Source of the DNA: GWA2-66-18 sp964537395
Lineage (GTDB): Bacteria; Elusimicrobiota; Elusimicrobia; UBA1565; UBA9628
Assembly: GCA_964537395.1 (NCBI GenBank)
Contig: CAZIBN010000004.1
Coordinates: 8,463-72,462, forward strand
Length of the DNA: 64,000 nucleotides
Direction: 5' to 3'
The notes beneath the pieces were generated by a model. That model was not told the DNA's origin and did no database searches. It saw only the letters and a program-made list of their open reading frames with translations. Positions 53,856 through 61,688 of this stretch are shown here, piece after piece; the stretch's first letter is position 1; every line of letters begins with the position of its first letter. A program made the translations under genes and the position numbers.

Positions 53856-55178
53856 GTGAAGCGGCTCGTATTCGTCGCCAGCCATGTCGGCTATCCTATG
53901 GACCGCACTCCCCTGGGCGGCGGCGCCATGGTGGGTCTGCAGCTCGTGCGCCACTGGCAGACCGACGCGTCCTGGTCCCTGACGGTGCTCGGCTCCGGGC
54001 CCGAGGCGCCCAGCGGCGGCTGCGACTACCACCGCCTGGCCGAGCGCCCCGAGGGGCTCGTGGACCTGGGCGAGCTCGACTACGCGCGCTTCTGCCGTGA
54101 CTTTGAGGCGGAAACCACGGAGTGGATCCTCGAGCGTGCGCGCGAGTACCCGCCGAAGGACACCGTGATCGTCGTCAACGACGTGTCCGAGGGGCCGACG
54201 CTCAAGAAGCTGGCCGCGGCGGGTTATCCAATCTTGTCGATCTGGCATGTCGACGTCGTGGACTATTTCAACAAGCTCTATCTGCGCCGCATCGTGGCTC
54301 CGGAGAAGCTCACGAAGCTGCATGAGCGCATGCGCTCGTTCGGCTTCGACTGGATCCTGCCCGATGTCCTCAATCTTGTCTTCGAGAAGCAGCGGGAGAC
54401 CGTCTTCCATTCGAAGCGGATGATCGTGCCCTCGCGCGCGATGGCGGACACCTTGATGCGTTGCTACGGCGATCTCATCGGCTATGAGGAGCTTTCCCGG
54501 CGGATCACGGTCGTGCCTTGGGGCGTGTGGTCGGACCCGGCGGGGGCGGCCGACGAGAACCGGGCGGCCGAGCTTCGCGAGTACCACGAGATAGGGCCCG
54601 ATTCGATGGTCCTGATGACGCTGTCGCGGATCTCTCCGGAGAAGGGCGTGCATCTGCTCCTGGAGGCGCTGCGGCTTCTGGAGATGAACGGCCGGATCGC
54701 CGGCAAGGATATCCACATGTTCATCTGCGGGGAGCCGGCGTTCATGATGGGGCAGGCCTACGGACGAAAGGTCCGCGCCGCGGCGGCGAAGCTCAAGCAG
54801 GTCAAGGTCATCTTCCCCGGTTATCTCGATGCCGCCGCCAAACGCGCGTACTTCCAACTGGGAAACTTGTTCGTATCCCCGTCGATCCATGAAAGCTATG
54901 GATTGAATGTCGTCGAGGCCATGCACGCGGGCCTGCCGGTGCTCGCGAGCGATCACTACGGTGTGCGCGATACCGTGCCGTCCGACGCGGGGCGGCTCGT
55001 CCATTATCCGACGCCGAAGAAGGCCCCGCCTCTGCTGGCCGCCGCACTTCTGGACATGATGGGTGACCCCGGCAAGCTCAAGAGGATGGGGGAGGCCGCG
55101 CGTGTCGCCGCGTCGGCGATGCCGTTCTCCTCGGCCGCCGACGCCGTGCGCCTGGCCGCGCTGGGGCTGATCCGATGA
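53856..55178 (+). CDS. Glycosyltransferase family 4-like
   Basis: A 440-residue GT-B transferase. VKRLVFVASHVGYP opens the N-terminal Rossmann domain. The C-terminal donor-binding domain has VLMTLSRISPEKGVHLLLEAL, IFPGYLDAAAKRAYF, and SPSIHESYGLNVVEAMHAGLPV with the E-x7-E pattern. The GTG start fits the start-codon spacing after TATAAT; upstream in-frame codons to 53823 are not convincing. The 3' end overlaps the hotdog thioesterase by ATGA. Acceptor unknown. Confidence 0.86.
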   Translation: MKRLVFVASHVGYPMDRTPLGGGAMVGLQLVRHWQTDASWSLTVLGSGPEAPSGGCDYHRLAERPEGLVDLGELDYARFCRDFEAETTEWILERAREYPPKDTVIVVNDVSEGPTLKKLAAAGYPILSIWHVDVVDYFNKLYLRRIVAPEKLTKLHERMRSFGFDWILPDVLNLVFEKQRETVFHSKRMIVPSRAMADTLMRCYGDLIGYEELSRRITVVPWGVWSDPAGAADENRAAELREYHEIGPDSMVLMTLSRISPEKGVHLLLEALRLLEMNGRIAGKDIHMFICGEPAFMMGQAYGRKVRAAAAKLKQVKVIFPGYLDAAAKRAYFQLGNLFVSPSIHESYGLNVVEAMHAGLPVLASDHYGVRDTVPSDAGRLVHYPTPKKAPPLLAAALLDMMGDPGKLKRMGEAARVAASAMPFSSAADAVRLAALGLIR

Positions 55179-55567
55179 AGCCCGGCCTGCGCGTCGGCAT
55201 CACCGTGGATCTTCCCGCCCGCGTCGAGAAGCACATGCGGCCGCATCTCGAGGGGCTCGTGCGCCACCCGCTGTACGCGACCTGGGCCATGGTCTACCAC
55301 ATGGAGACCGCGGCACGCATGCTCCTGGCTCCCTATCTCGACGACGACGAGGAAGCCGTCGGAGGCGCGGTGCTCGTCAAGCACCTGCGCCCGGCCCGCA
55401 TCGGCGCGCCGCTCCATATTTTTGCCAAGCTGGTGCGCATCCGGGGAAGCCGCGTCTTCGCGCGCACGGAGGTCCACAGCCGAGGGCGGAAGATCGGCGA
55501 GGGCTCGGTGCTTCAGGTCGTGATGCCGCGGACCCGATTCGCCAAGCTTCTTCTGGAGGCGCGCTGA
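55175..55567 (+). CDS. Hotdog-fold thioesterase, FlK-like
   Basis: A 130-residue protein resembling fluoroacetyl-CoA thioesterase-type hotdogs: YHMETAARMLLAPYLDDDEE, VLVKHLRPARIGAPLHI and GRKIGEGSVLQVV follow the FlK pattern. It probably hydrolyses an acyl-CoA or releases a toxic acyl adduct; the specific substrate is unknown. It overlaps the glycosyltransferase and the next thioesterase (TGATG). Confidence 0.78.
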   Translation: MKPGLRVGITVDLPARVEKHMRPHLEGLVRHPLYATWAMVYHMETAARMLLAPYLDDDEEAVGGAVLVKHLRPARIGAPLHIFAKLVRIRGSRVFARTEVHSRGRKIGEGSVLQVVMPRTRFAKLLLEAR

Positions 55568-55980
55568 TGGAAGGCTATAAGCTCGTCAGCGAGGTCCCGA
55601 TCCGCTTCTCGGACACGGACGGCCTCGGGCATGTGAACAACGCGAACTACCTGAGCTTCCTCGAGGTCGCCCGCGTCGACTACCTTCACAAGGTCCTCGG
55701 CTGCGTCAACATCGCCGAGTTCGGGGTGATCATCGCCCGCATCGAGATCGATTACAAGAGCCCCGCCCTTCATCACGAGAAGCTCCTCGTGGGCTGCCGC
55801 GTCTCGGAGATCGGCGGCGCCAGCATCACGATGGACTATCGCATCGAGGATAAGGTCTCAGGCCGCCTGGTGGCGCTGGCGAAGTCGGTGACGGTGTCCT
55901 TCGACTATGGTTTGAACAAGCCGGTTCGCGTGAGCGACGAATGGCGCAAGAAGATGGAGGATTTCGATGGCATCTCGTGA
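55567..55980 (+). CDS. Acyl-CoA thioesterase, YbgC/FadM-like (4HBT)
   Basis: A 137-residue hotdog thioesterase. RFSDTDGLGHVNNANYLSFLE carries the YbgC/4HBT signature with the catalytic Asp (D18 in SDTDGLGH). Likely acts on medium or long acyl-CoA in the cytosol. Start overlaps the preceding gene (TGATG) and the 3' end overlaps the next thiolase by 14 bp, giving a fatty-acid metabolism module. Confidence 0.85.
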   Translation: MEGYKLVSEVPIRFSDTDGLGHVNNANYLSFLEVARVDYLHKVLGCVNIAEFGVIIARIEIDYKSPALHHEKLLVGCRVSEIGGASITMDYRIEDKVSGRLVALAKSVTVSFDYGLNKPVRVSDEWRKKMEDFDGIS

Positions 55981-57172
55981 CGTCGTCGCCGTGGCGGCCG
56001 TTCGGTCGGCCGTGGGCCGTTTGGGCGGAGGGCTGGCTGGGGTCAGGCCCGACGACCTCGCCGGGAATGTGATCGCCGCGCTGATCAAAAAAGTCCCGGA
56101 GCTCGATCCCTCCGAGATCGCGGATGTTTATCTGGGCTGCGCCAATCAGGCCGGCGAGGACAACCGGAATATCGCGCGCATGGCCGCCTTGCTCGCGGGC
56201 CTGCCGTTCTCGGTGCCGGGTGCGACGGTCAACCGCCTGTGCGCCTCCGGCCTCGAGGCCATCAATACCGCCGCGCGCGCCATCCTGGCGGGCGAGGGGG
56301 ACATCTATATCGCCGGCGGTGTGGAGAGCATGAGCCGCGCGCCCTACTCCCTGCCTAAGGCCGAGGCCGGCTACGCGTTCGGCAACCTGACGGCCTACGA
56401 CACGGCTTTGGGCTGGCGCTATCCGAACAAGCGCCTGGCCGAGCTGTTCCCGCTCGAGGGCATGGGGGAGACCGCCGATAATGTCGCGGCGAAGTACGGC
56501 ATCTCTCGCGGCGATCAGGATGCGTACGCTCTTGAGAGCCATCGTCGCGCGGCGAAGGCCCGCGACCTGGTGTTCTTCGAGGAGATCGTGCCTATTCCGG
56601 TGCCGCAGAAAAAAGGGCCGCACCTCGATTACGCCCGCGACGAGACCGTGCGCGAGGACACGACTCTCGAAAAGTTATCCAGCCTGAAGCCGGCGTTCCG
56701 CAAGGATGGGTCGGTGACCGCCGGGAACAGCTCCACCTTGAACGACGGGGCTTCCGCGATACTGTTGATGGACGCCAAAAAAGCGGCGTCGCTTGATCTT
56801 AAGCCGTTCGCGCGCTGGGTGGGCTCCGCGTCGGCGGGCGTCGAGCCTTCGTACATGGGCATTGGTCCCGTGGCGGCGATCAATAAATTAACGGCACGCA
56901 TCGGGTGGAAGATCGGGGAAGTGGATCTCGTGGAGATCAACGAGGCGTTCGCGGCGCAGGCACTCGCGTGTCAGAGAGAGCTCTCTATCGACGGCCTTAG
57001 ATTAAATGTCAACGGCGGCGGCATCGCGCTCGGGCACCCTCTCGGGTCGTCGGGGTGCCGCATCGTCGTGACCTTGCTTCATGAGATGCGGCGTCGAAAG
57101 GCGAAGCGAGGCGTGGCCTCGTTGTGCATCGGCGTCGGCCAAGGCCTGGCGACGGCCTGGGAAGCGGTCTAG
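55967..57172 (+). CDS. Thiolase, PcaF/PaaJ-like
   Basis: A 401-residue thiolase. GCANQAGEDNRNIARMAALLAGLP and the closely following PGATVNRLCASGLEAI, with C92, match the 3-oxoadipyl-CoA/3-oxo-5,6-dehydrosuberyl-CoA thiolase group. GGGIALGHPLGSSGCRI and CIGVGQG complete the active site; ALGWRY-PNKR is a further subfamily hint. Degradation of aromatic acids or beta-oxidation steps are possible roles. Overlaps the thioesterase by 14 bp. Confidence 0.88.
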   Translation: MASRDVVAVAAVRSAVGRLGGGLAGVRPDDLAGNVIAALIKKVPELDPSEIADVYLGCANQAGEDNRNIARMAALLAGLPFSVPGATVNRLCASGLEAINTAARAILAGEGDIYIAGGVESMSRAPYSLPKAEAGYAFGNLTAYDTALGWRYPNKRLAELFPLEGMGETADNVAAKYGISRGDQDAYALESHRRAAKARDLVFFEEIVPIPVPQKKGPHLDYARDETVREDTTLEKLSSLKPAFRKDGSVTAGNSSTLNDGASAILLMDAKKAASLDLKPFARWVGSASAGVEPSYMGIGPVAAINKLTARIGWKIGEVDLVEINEAFAAQALACQRELSIDGLRLNVNGGGIALGHPLGSSGCRIVVTLLHEMRRRKAKRGVASLCIGVGQGLATAWEAV

Positions 57173-57176
57173 ACCT

Positions 57177-57863
57177 ATGCTCGTGCTGTCGCGCGACGTC
57201 GCCTGGCTGACACGTCTGGAGCGTCTGGCGCTGCTCGGCGGTTGGCCGTTCGCGTCGCGTCCCGCGATGCCCGGCCCCGGGCTCACGCCGCCGCCGGAGC
57301 GCGCGCTCGCCGTGCTCGACCGCGCTCTCGCGGGGGCGGTTCCCAAAAAAGCCGTGTCGGCCTTGCGCGCGCTGTATCCGGGCGTGACGATCGTGCTCGC
57401 CTTCGACGCGAGCGAGATGGACCACGACGGGGTCACGGTCGCCGTTTCCTGCGGCGCGGACGAGGTGCTGGGAAAGTCCTGGCCCGATGGGAAGATCTCT
57501 CCGAAGCTCGCCGCCTTGCGTGACCGCGCTCTCGCCGCGCAGTCGCGGCTCAGCGCCGACGGCGCGCTCAAGGCGGAGTTGCGCGCGCATCGCGTCCACA
57601 TCAAGACGCGGGGACGCTGGAAGGAGCTCCGGCTCGACGCGGGAGGATTTGCGTTGCTCTGGCGGCTGCTTCAGCGCGAGGGCGAGCCTGTCCAGCGCGC
57701 GGAGCTGGGCGCCGCGCTCGCCGAGGCCGCCGGACGCGAGCTTGAGGCCGGAACCGTCGTCCGCCGGCTCGCGGCCCTCAAGAAGGCCCTGGCCCCTTGG
57801 TCGGGCGACATCGAAAGCGCGCGCGGCGGTCTGTACCGGCTCGTGTCGGCGTCGGGGAGCTGA
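57177..57863 (+). CDS. Winged-helix regulator with pseudo-receiver
   Basis: A 228-residue protein. The first 115 residues follow a response-regulator receiver outline (ALAVLDRALAG for the phospho-Asp strand, SCGADEVLGKSW for the beta5-lysine region) but the N-terminal acidic pair is replaced by SRD. The last 80 residues resemble an OmpR/PhoB-type winged helix ending IESARGGLYRLV. It may be an orphan, phosphorylation-independent regulator. It follows the thiolase by 4 bp and ends one base before hemH. No target is known. Confidence 0.6.
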   Translation: MLVLSRDVAWLTRLERLALLGGWPFASRPAMPGPGLTPPPERALAVLDRALAGAVPKKAVSALRALYPGVTIVLAFDASEMDHDGVTVAVSCGADEVLGKSWPDGKISPKLAALRDRALAAQSRLSADGALKAELRAHRVHIKTRGRWKELRLDAGGFALLWRLLQREGEPVQRAELGAALAEAAGRELEAGTVVRRLAALKKALAPWSGDIESARGGLYRLVSASGS

Positions 57864-57864
57864 C

Positions 57865-58935
57865 ATGAAGCTGTCTGAAGGCGCGGACGCGATCCTTTTC
57901 GTGTCGTTCGGCGGGCCCGACAAGCCCGAGGACATACTGCCCTTCCTTGAGATAGTGACCCGCGGGCGCGGCATACCGCGCGAGCGCCTGGCCGGCGTGG
58001 CGGCTCACTACGAGCACATCGGCGGCAGGTCCCCGATCAACGAGATCACGCGCCGCCAGGCCGAGGCCTTGCGCGGGGTCCTCGCGAAGGCGGGTGATCG
58101 CCGGCCGGTGTATCTCGGCCAGCGCAATTGGCATCCATTTCTGGAAGAAACACTTTCGAAGATGCGCAACGATGGGATCCGCCGCGCGACAGGATTTATC
58201 ACCGCGCCCTACCGCTCGGAGGCGAGCCTGGAGCGCTATGTTCAGGCCGTCGACGCCGCGCGCGCGAAGATCGGCGCCGGGGCGCCTTTAATCGAGTTCG
58301 TCGAGCCCTGGTTCGACCATCCCGCCTTCATCGACGCCATCGTCGCCCGCGTCCGTGAAAAAGAATTTCCCGCCGGCGCCGAATGGGTGTTCACCGCCCA
58401 CTCGATCCCGTGCGCGATGGCGAAGGAATCGGCGTACGTTTCAGAGTTGCGTGAGACGGCTTCGCTCGTCGCCGCGAAGCTGGGCCTCAAGCATTGGCGG
58501 CTGGCCTACACCAGCCGCAGCGGGGACCCGCGCTCGGCGTGGCTCGAGCCCGACATCTCCAAGGTGATCGCGGCCGACGCGGCGCGCGGCGTGCGCGACA
58601 TGGTCCTGATCCCGATCGGCTTCGTCGCCGACCATGTCGAGGTCCTTTATGATCTGGACGTCGAGGCGAAGGCCGCGGCCGACGCCGCCGGCGTCCGCCT
58701 GCATCGCAGCCAGACCGTGGGGGAGCACCCGTCGTTCATCGCGATGATCGCCGACGTGGTCCGTCCCGGCGCGCCGGCGGGAGGCGAGCTCTCCTTGTAC
58801 TCCGAGTCCACGCGCTTTCGCGACGGCCGCTTGACGAGGAAGGCCGGCAAGGAGTCTTTCGTCTGTTACTGCTTCCCGGGCGAGCCGAATCCGCCCTGCA
58901 CCCGCCCGGCTCCGTCGGCCGGTCGCCGACCGTAG
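57865..58935 (+). CDS. hemH: Ferrochelatase
   Basis: A 356-residue chelatase that inserts Fe2+ into porphyrin (protoporphyrin or coproporphyrin). H179 in FTAHSIP and E259 in DHVEVLYDLD are the catalytic pair. At the C-terminus, VCYCFPGEPNPPC places three cysteines close together, which might relate to the [2Fe-2S] cluster of some bacterial ferrochelatases, although four ligands are usual. The start is one base after the regulator's stop; an in-frame ORF from 57487 overlaps it and is rejected. Confidence 0.92.
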   Translation: MKLSEGADAILFVSFGGPDKPEDILPFLEIVTRGRGIPRERLAGVAAHYEHIGGRSPINEITRRQAEALRGVLAKAGDRRPVYLGQRNWHPFLEETLSKMRNDGIRRATGFITAPYRSEASLERYVQAVDAARAKIGAGAPLIEFVEPWFDHPAFIDAIVARVREKEFPAGAEWVFTAHSIPCAMAKESAYVSELRETASLVAAKLGLKHWRLAYTSRSGDPRSAWLEPDISKVIAADAARGVRDMVLIPIGFVADHVEVLYDLDVEAKAAADAAGVRLHRSQTVGEHPSFIAMIADVVRPGAPAGGELSLYSESTRFRDGRLTRKAGKESFVCYCFPGEPNPPCTRPAPSAGRRP

Positions 58936-59005
58936 GCCTGCGCAACCACCAAGACACAAAGACACTGAGAAAAACGGATATATCCATACAGCCCTTCGTC
59001 AGCAC

Positions 59006-59045
59006 TGATAATAATCACTAGTTCCGGAACTAGTGATTATTATCA
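59006..59045. repeat. 40-bp perfect palindrome
   Basis: GATAATAATCACTAGTTCC and its exact reverse complement abut with no loop, with one extra T/A pair outside (59006-59045). AT-rich arms with a GC centre. It lies in the 308-bp gap 58936-59243 that holds no intact gene; nearby at 58949-58975 is a short AAGACAC-type tandem. Confidence 0.85.
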
Positions 59046-59078
59046 ATAGCGAGCCCGGCACGACTGGAATCATCTTAA

Positions 59079-59231
59079 TCGATCGGCATTGGCACCGGTG
59101 CGAGTTCTTATCCGGCGTGCTACGTGGGGCCCTGGCACTGCCATCCTCCGGACGCGGGCCCTGACGGCTTCGACGCCTACAAACTCTCCGGGGACCCCAT
59201 GGGCGCGGGCTTCCTGTGCGTGACGAAGTGA
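59079..59231 (+). pseudogene. Possible 3' gene remnant
   Basis: A 50-codon open frame beginning after a stop at 59076 and ending TGA at 59231. It has no start codon in a sensible place. The translation includes YPACYVGPWHCHPP, DGFDAYKL and GAGFLCVTK, with three cysteines, and codon use resembles real genes. It may be the tail of a lost gene next to the repeat elements; chance is not excluded. Confidence 0.3.
59092..59111 (+). repeat. Palindromic repeat copy 2 (REP-like)
   Basis: GCACCGGTGCGAGTTCTTAT matches the minus strand of the element at 50825-50844 base for base. Only half of the copy-1 palindrome is conserved here. It immediately precedes a remnant open frame. Confidence 0.65.
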
Positions 59232-59243
59232 CCTCCCGTCCTC

Positions 59244-60194
59244 TCAGTCCTTGCGGCGATCGACGACGTAAGCCGAGCCCGGCTTGCCCTTCGCGACCTT
59301 CTTGAGCTCGGCCCCGAGGTGCGCGACCTGCGCGAAGCCCGCGAGCTTGCGGTCGCGGTTGTGGCAGATGCCGATGGCGACCGACAGCAGGGGGAACTCC
59401 TTCATGTTGCCTTGACGGTCCTTGGCGACGATCGCGCCGCGCGCCCGATCCGCCTCACTATAGAAGGAAGGCGCGACCGCGTCGAACGCGTCGCAGATGC
59501 GCTGGGCGAGGGTCTCCATCTTGTCAGGCGTGGAGAGCACGATGAAGTCGTCGCCGCCGATGTGGCCGACGAAATCCGCGCCCGCGCCGCCGCGTAGCTG
59601 ATCGACGAGGACGCGCGCCGTGCCCTTGAGCACGCGGTCGCCCTCGTCGTAGCCGTAGGCGTCGTTGTAGGCCTTGAACTGGTTGAGGTCGACGTACAAG
59701 ACGGCGAACGGCCGCCCGTCGGCGACGGCGCGCTCGATGCGCGTCTCGATGGCGAGGTTGCCCGGCAGGCGCGTCAGCGGGTTGGCGTCGATGCCCTGGC
59801 GGCTGCGCTTGAGGATCATGCGGATGCGGGCCAGCAGCTCGCGCACGTCGACGGGCTTGGTGATAAAGTCATCCGCGCCGAGATCAAGGCCGGCCACCTT
59901 GCTGTCCCTCGTTCCCGAGGCGGACAGGATGATGACCGGGAGGTTCTCGAGGAGCGGGTCCTCGCGCAGGGCCTGGCAGACCTGGAAGCCGGTCAGGCGG
60001 GGCATCTTGAGGTCGAGGACGGCGATGTCGGGCGGGTTCGCCCGTATCTCGTCGAGCGCCGACTGGCCGTTGTCGACGGCGGTCACGACGAAGCCCTCCC
60101 GCTCAAGGGTTTCCTTGAGGGCCTGGAGAAGATCGGGCAGGTCGTCCGCGATCAAGATGGTCGCGGGGCCGCGCTCGAGAGCGGGTCCGTTCAT
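59244..60194 (-). CDS. Response regulator with GGDEF-type output domain
   Basis: A 316-residue protein: a receiver domain (1-125; ILIADDLPD, phospho-acceptor D61 in AVLDLKMPRL, ITKPVDVREL), a short linker, then a diguanylate-cyclase-like domain whose signature reads GGDDF (213-217) instead of GGDEF. No RxxD I-site just before it. It may make c-di-GMP poorly or bind it. ATG 60194 follows TATCCT by six bases; ATG 60212 is an alternative. Divergent from the ATP synthase operon with a 14-bp palindrome between. Confidence 0.88.
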   Translation of the reverse strand: MNGPALERGPATILIADDLPDLLQALKETLEREGFVVTAVDNGQSALDEIRANPPDIAVLDLKMPRLTGFQVCQALREDPLLENLPVIILSASGTRDSKVAGLDLGADDFITKPVDVRELLARIRMILKRSRQGIDANPLTRLPGNLAIETRIERAVADGRPFAVLYVDLNQFKAYNDAYGYDEGDRVLKGTARVLVDQLRGGAGADFVGHIGGDDFIVLSTPDKMETLAQRICDAFDAVAPSFYSEADRARGAIVAKDRQGNMKEFPLLSVAIGICHNRDRKLAGFAQVAHLGAELKKVAKGKPGSAYVVDRRKD

Positions 60195-60200
60195 GCCGGA

Positions 60201-60206
60201 AGGATA
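60201..60206 (-). promoter_or_regulatory. -10 element TATCCT before the GGDEF regulator
   Basis: On the minus strand TATCCT is followed by six bases then ATG 60194. The -35 position reads TGTCAA, weak. Confidence 0.45.
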
Positions 60207-60210
60207 GCCC

Positions 60211-60224
60211 ATTTTCCGGAAAAT
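60211..60224. promoter_or_regulatory. 14-bp perfect palindrome between divergent promoters
   Basis: ATTTTCCGGAAAAT lies between the GGDEF gene and the atp promoter, touching the first base of the atp -35. A shared operator is inferred. Confidence 0.45.
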
Positions 60225-60252
60225 TGACAGGTCGCCCCGTAAATCGTAGAAT
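60224..60252 (+). promoter_or_regulatory. Strong promoter of the ATP synthase operon
   Basis: TTGACA (60224-60229), 17-bp spacer, TAGAAT (60247-60252). Transcription would start near 60259, leaving a leader of about 12 bases without a Shine-Dalgarno. Confidence 0.85.
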
Positions 60253-60270
60253 GCACTGTCGTCGCCGAAA

Positions 60271-60516
60271 ATGCCGACACAACCCGAGCCATCTAAGGAA
60301 GGCCAGAAAAACGCCTTGGCTCTCGCGTTGAGCGTCGGCTGGGAGCTGGCCTCTTTCAGCTTGCTCGGCGTCGGTCTGGGATATTGGCTGGACAGGCATT
60401 TCAAATCCTCGCCGTGGGGAACGCTTGTCGGTGCGCTCTTTGGAATCGTGATTGGACTCTATCGCCTCATCCGAACTTTCAGCCTTCCGAAAAACAGCGG
60501 CACGCGCCGCGGCTGA
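60271..60516 (+). CDS. AtpZ/AtpI-type small ATP synthase accessory membrane protein
   Basis: An 81-residue protein with two hydrophobic helices (ELASFSLLGVGLGYWLDRHF and SSPWGTLVGALFGIVIGLYRLI), matching the AtpZ/AtpI accessory type, which help assemble the c-ring or import Mg/Ca. It is the first gene of the atp operon. The 3' end overlaps the next gene by 65 bp. Confidence 0.75.
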   Translation: MPTQPEPSKEGQKNALALALSVGWELASFSLLGVGLGYWLDRHFKSSPWGTLVGALFGIVIGLYRLIRTFSLPKNSGTRRG

Positions 60517-60850
60517 AGGCGCTGTCATAGCGCTGATCGGCGGGCTCGGCGCGGGTCGCATCTGGTCGTCGGGGCCCGAGAGAAAGGGCCTGATGATCGG
60601 CGTCTTCGCCGCGTGGGCGGCGACGTCGGTGAGCGTCGTCTGGTTGCTGTGGGCGAGAGGCCGCTCGATGAAGGCCTTTTGGTGGGCTTTCGGTGGCGGG
60701 ATGGGTTTGAGGTTCGGTCTGGTGTTCGTCCTGGCGGTCTGGGGTTACGGACGCAAGACGGTGACGCTGGAGTCGTTGCTGCTGTCGTACGTGTTCGCGC
60801 TGTTGGCGCTGCTGTTGACGCTGGAGATGAGGCACTTTAAGATCAGATGA
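60452..60850 (+). CDS. atpI: ATP synthase protein I-like membrane protein
   Basis: A 132-residue membrane protein with three to four hydrophobic segments (AVIALIGGLG; LMIGVFAAWAATSVSVVWLLW; GLVFVLAVWG; SYVFALLALLLTLEM). Position between AtpZ-like and atpB, and the outline, suggest the UncI/AtpI family. The TTG start at 60452 gives a 65-bp overlap with the previous gene; a shorter version from a later internal start cannot be excluded. Overlaps atpB by ATGA. Confidence 0.62.
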   Translation: MDSIASSELSAFRKTAARAAAEGAVIALIGGLGAGRIWSSGPERKGLMIGVFAAWAATSVSVVWLLWARGRSMKAFWWAFGGGMGLRFGLVFVLAVWGYGRKTVTLESLLLSYVFALLALLLTLEMRHFKIR

Positions 60851-61626
60851 ATTTCGAGAATATCCTTGCGCACCACCTCGTCGATCACAAGACTTCCCAC
60901 AAGGTCATCGCGACCCTCGGCCCTCTCGGCGACGTCGACATGGGCCTGTCCCCTCTGATCCGCACGATGTGGATCGCCTGCGGGATCGCCATCGTGACCC
61001 TCACGTTCGCGGCCCGATCTCAGTCCGGGTTGGCCCGTGTCATGCGATCGATGTTCGAGCCGCTCGCCCTCTTCGTGCGCGACGAGATCCTCGAGCCGAT
61101 CTTCGGCCACCACGCCGGGCACTACCTTCCCTACTTCCTCACCTTGTTCTTCTTCCTGCTCACCTGCAACCTTCTCGGCCTCGTGCCGTCGATGCAGGGC
61201 GTGACCGCGAACCCGTGGGTCACCGCGGCGATGGCGATCTGCACCTTCGGCCTGATCCAGTACGCGGGCATCAAGGAGCAGGGGCTGGTCTCTTATGTCG
61301 TGCACATCGTCCCCGGCGGCGTGCCGCTGATTTTGTGGCCCCTTCTGTTCGTTATCGAGGTGTTCGGCATGTTCGCCAAATGCATCTCGCTCTGCATCCG
61401 TCTGTTCGCGAACATGCTCGCCGGCCACGTCGTCTCGCTGGCCTTTTTGTGCATGATCTTCATCTTCTCGGAGATGAACAAGGTCGCCGGAGCCGGCATG
61501 ATCATTCCGTCGATCGGCCTGGCCCTTTTCATCTACACGATGGACGTCCTGGTGTCGTTCCTCCAGGCGTACATCTTCACGTTCTTGACCGCCCTGTTCG
61601 TGGGCGGAGCCGTTCACCCGCACTAG
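60847..61626 (+). CDS. atpB: F0F1 ATP synthase subunit a
   Basis: A 259-residue membrane stator subunit with the proton half-channels. CIRLFANMLAGH holds the essential arginine; YLPYFLTLFFFLLTCNLLGLVPSM and SFLQAYIFTFLTALFVGGAVHPH are the expected later helices. ATGA overlap upstream; a 62-bp gap with AAGGAGAC follows to atpE. Confidence 0.95.
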   Translation: MNFENILAHHLVDHKTSHKVIATLGPLGDVDMGLSPLIRTMWIACGIAIVTLTFAARSQSGLARVMRSMFEPLALFVRDEILEPIFGHHAGHYLPYFLTLFFFLLTCNLLGLVPSMQGVTANPWVTAAMAICTFGLIQYAGIKEQGLVSYVVHIVPGGVPLILWPLLFVIEVFGMFAKCISLCIRLFANMLAGHVVSLAFLCMIFIFSEMNKVAGAGMIIPSIGLALFIYTMDVLVSFLQAYIFTFLTALFVGGAVHPH

Positions 61627-61688
61627 CGGAGGTCGCAACCCGGGGGCCATGGGCCATCCGGAGATAAGCAGGTTAAGGAGACAGACAA

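Noticed and set aside
53802..55004. Apparent N-terminal extension of the thiolase to 850 residues
   Set aside because: The extra 400 codons lie antisense to a real glycosyltransferase, and a ribosome-binding site marks the true ATG at 53801.
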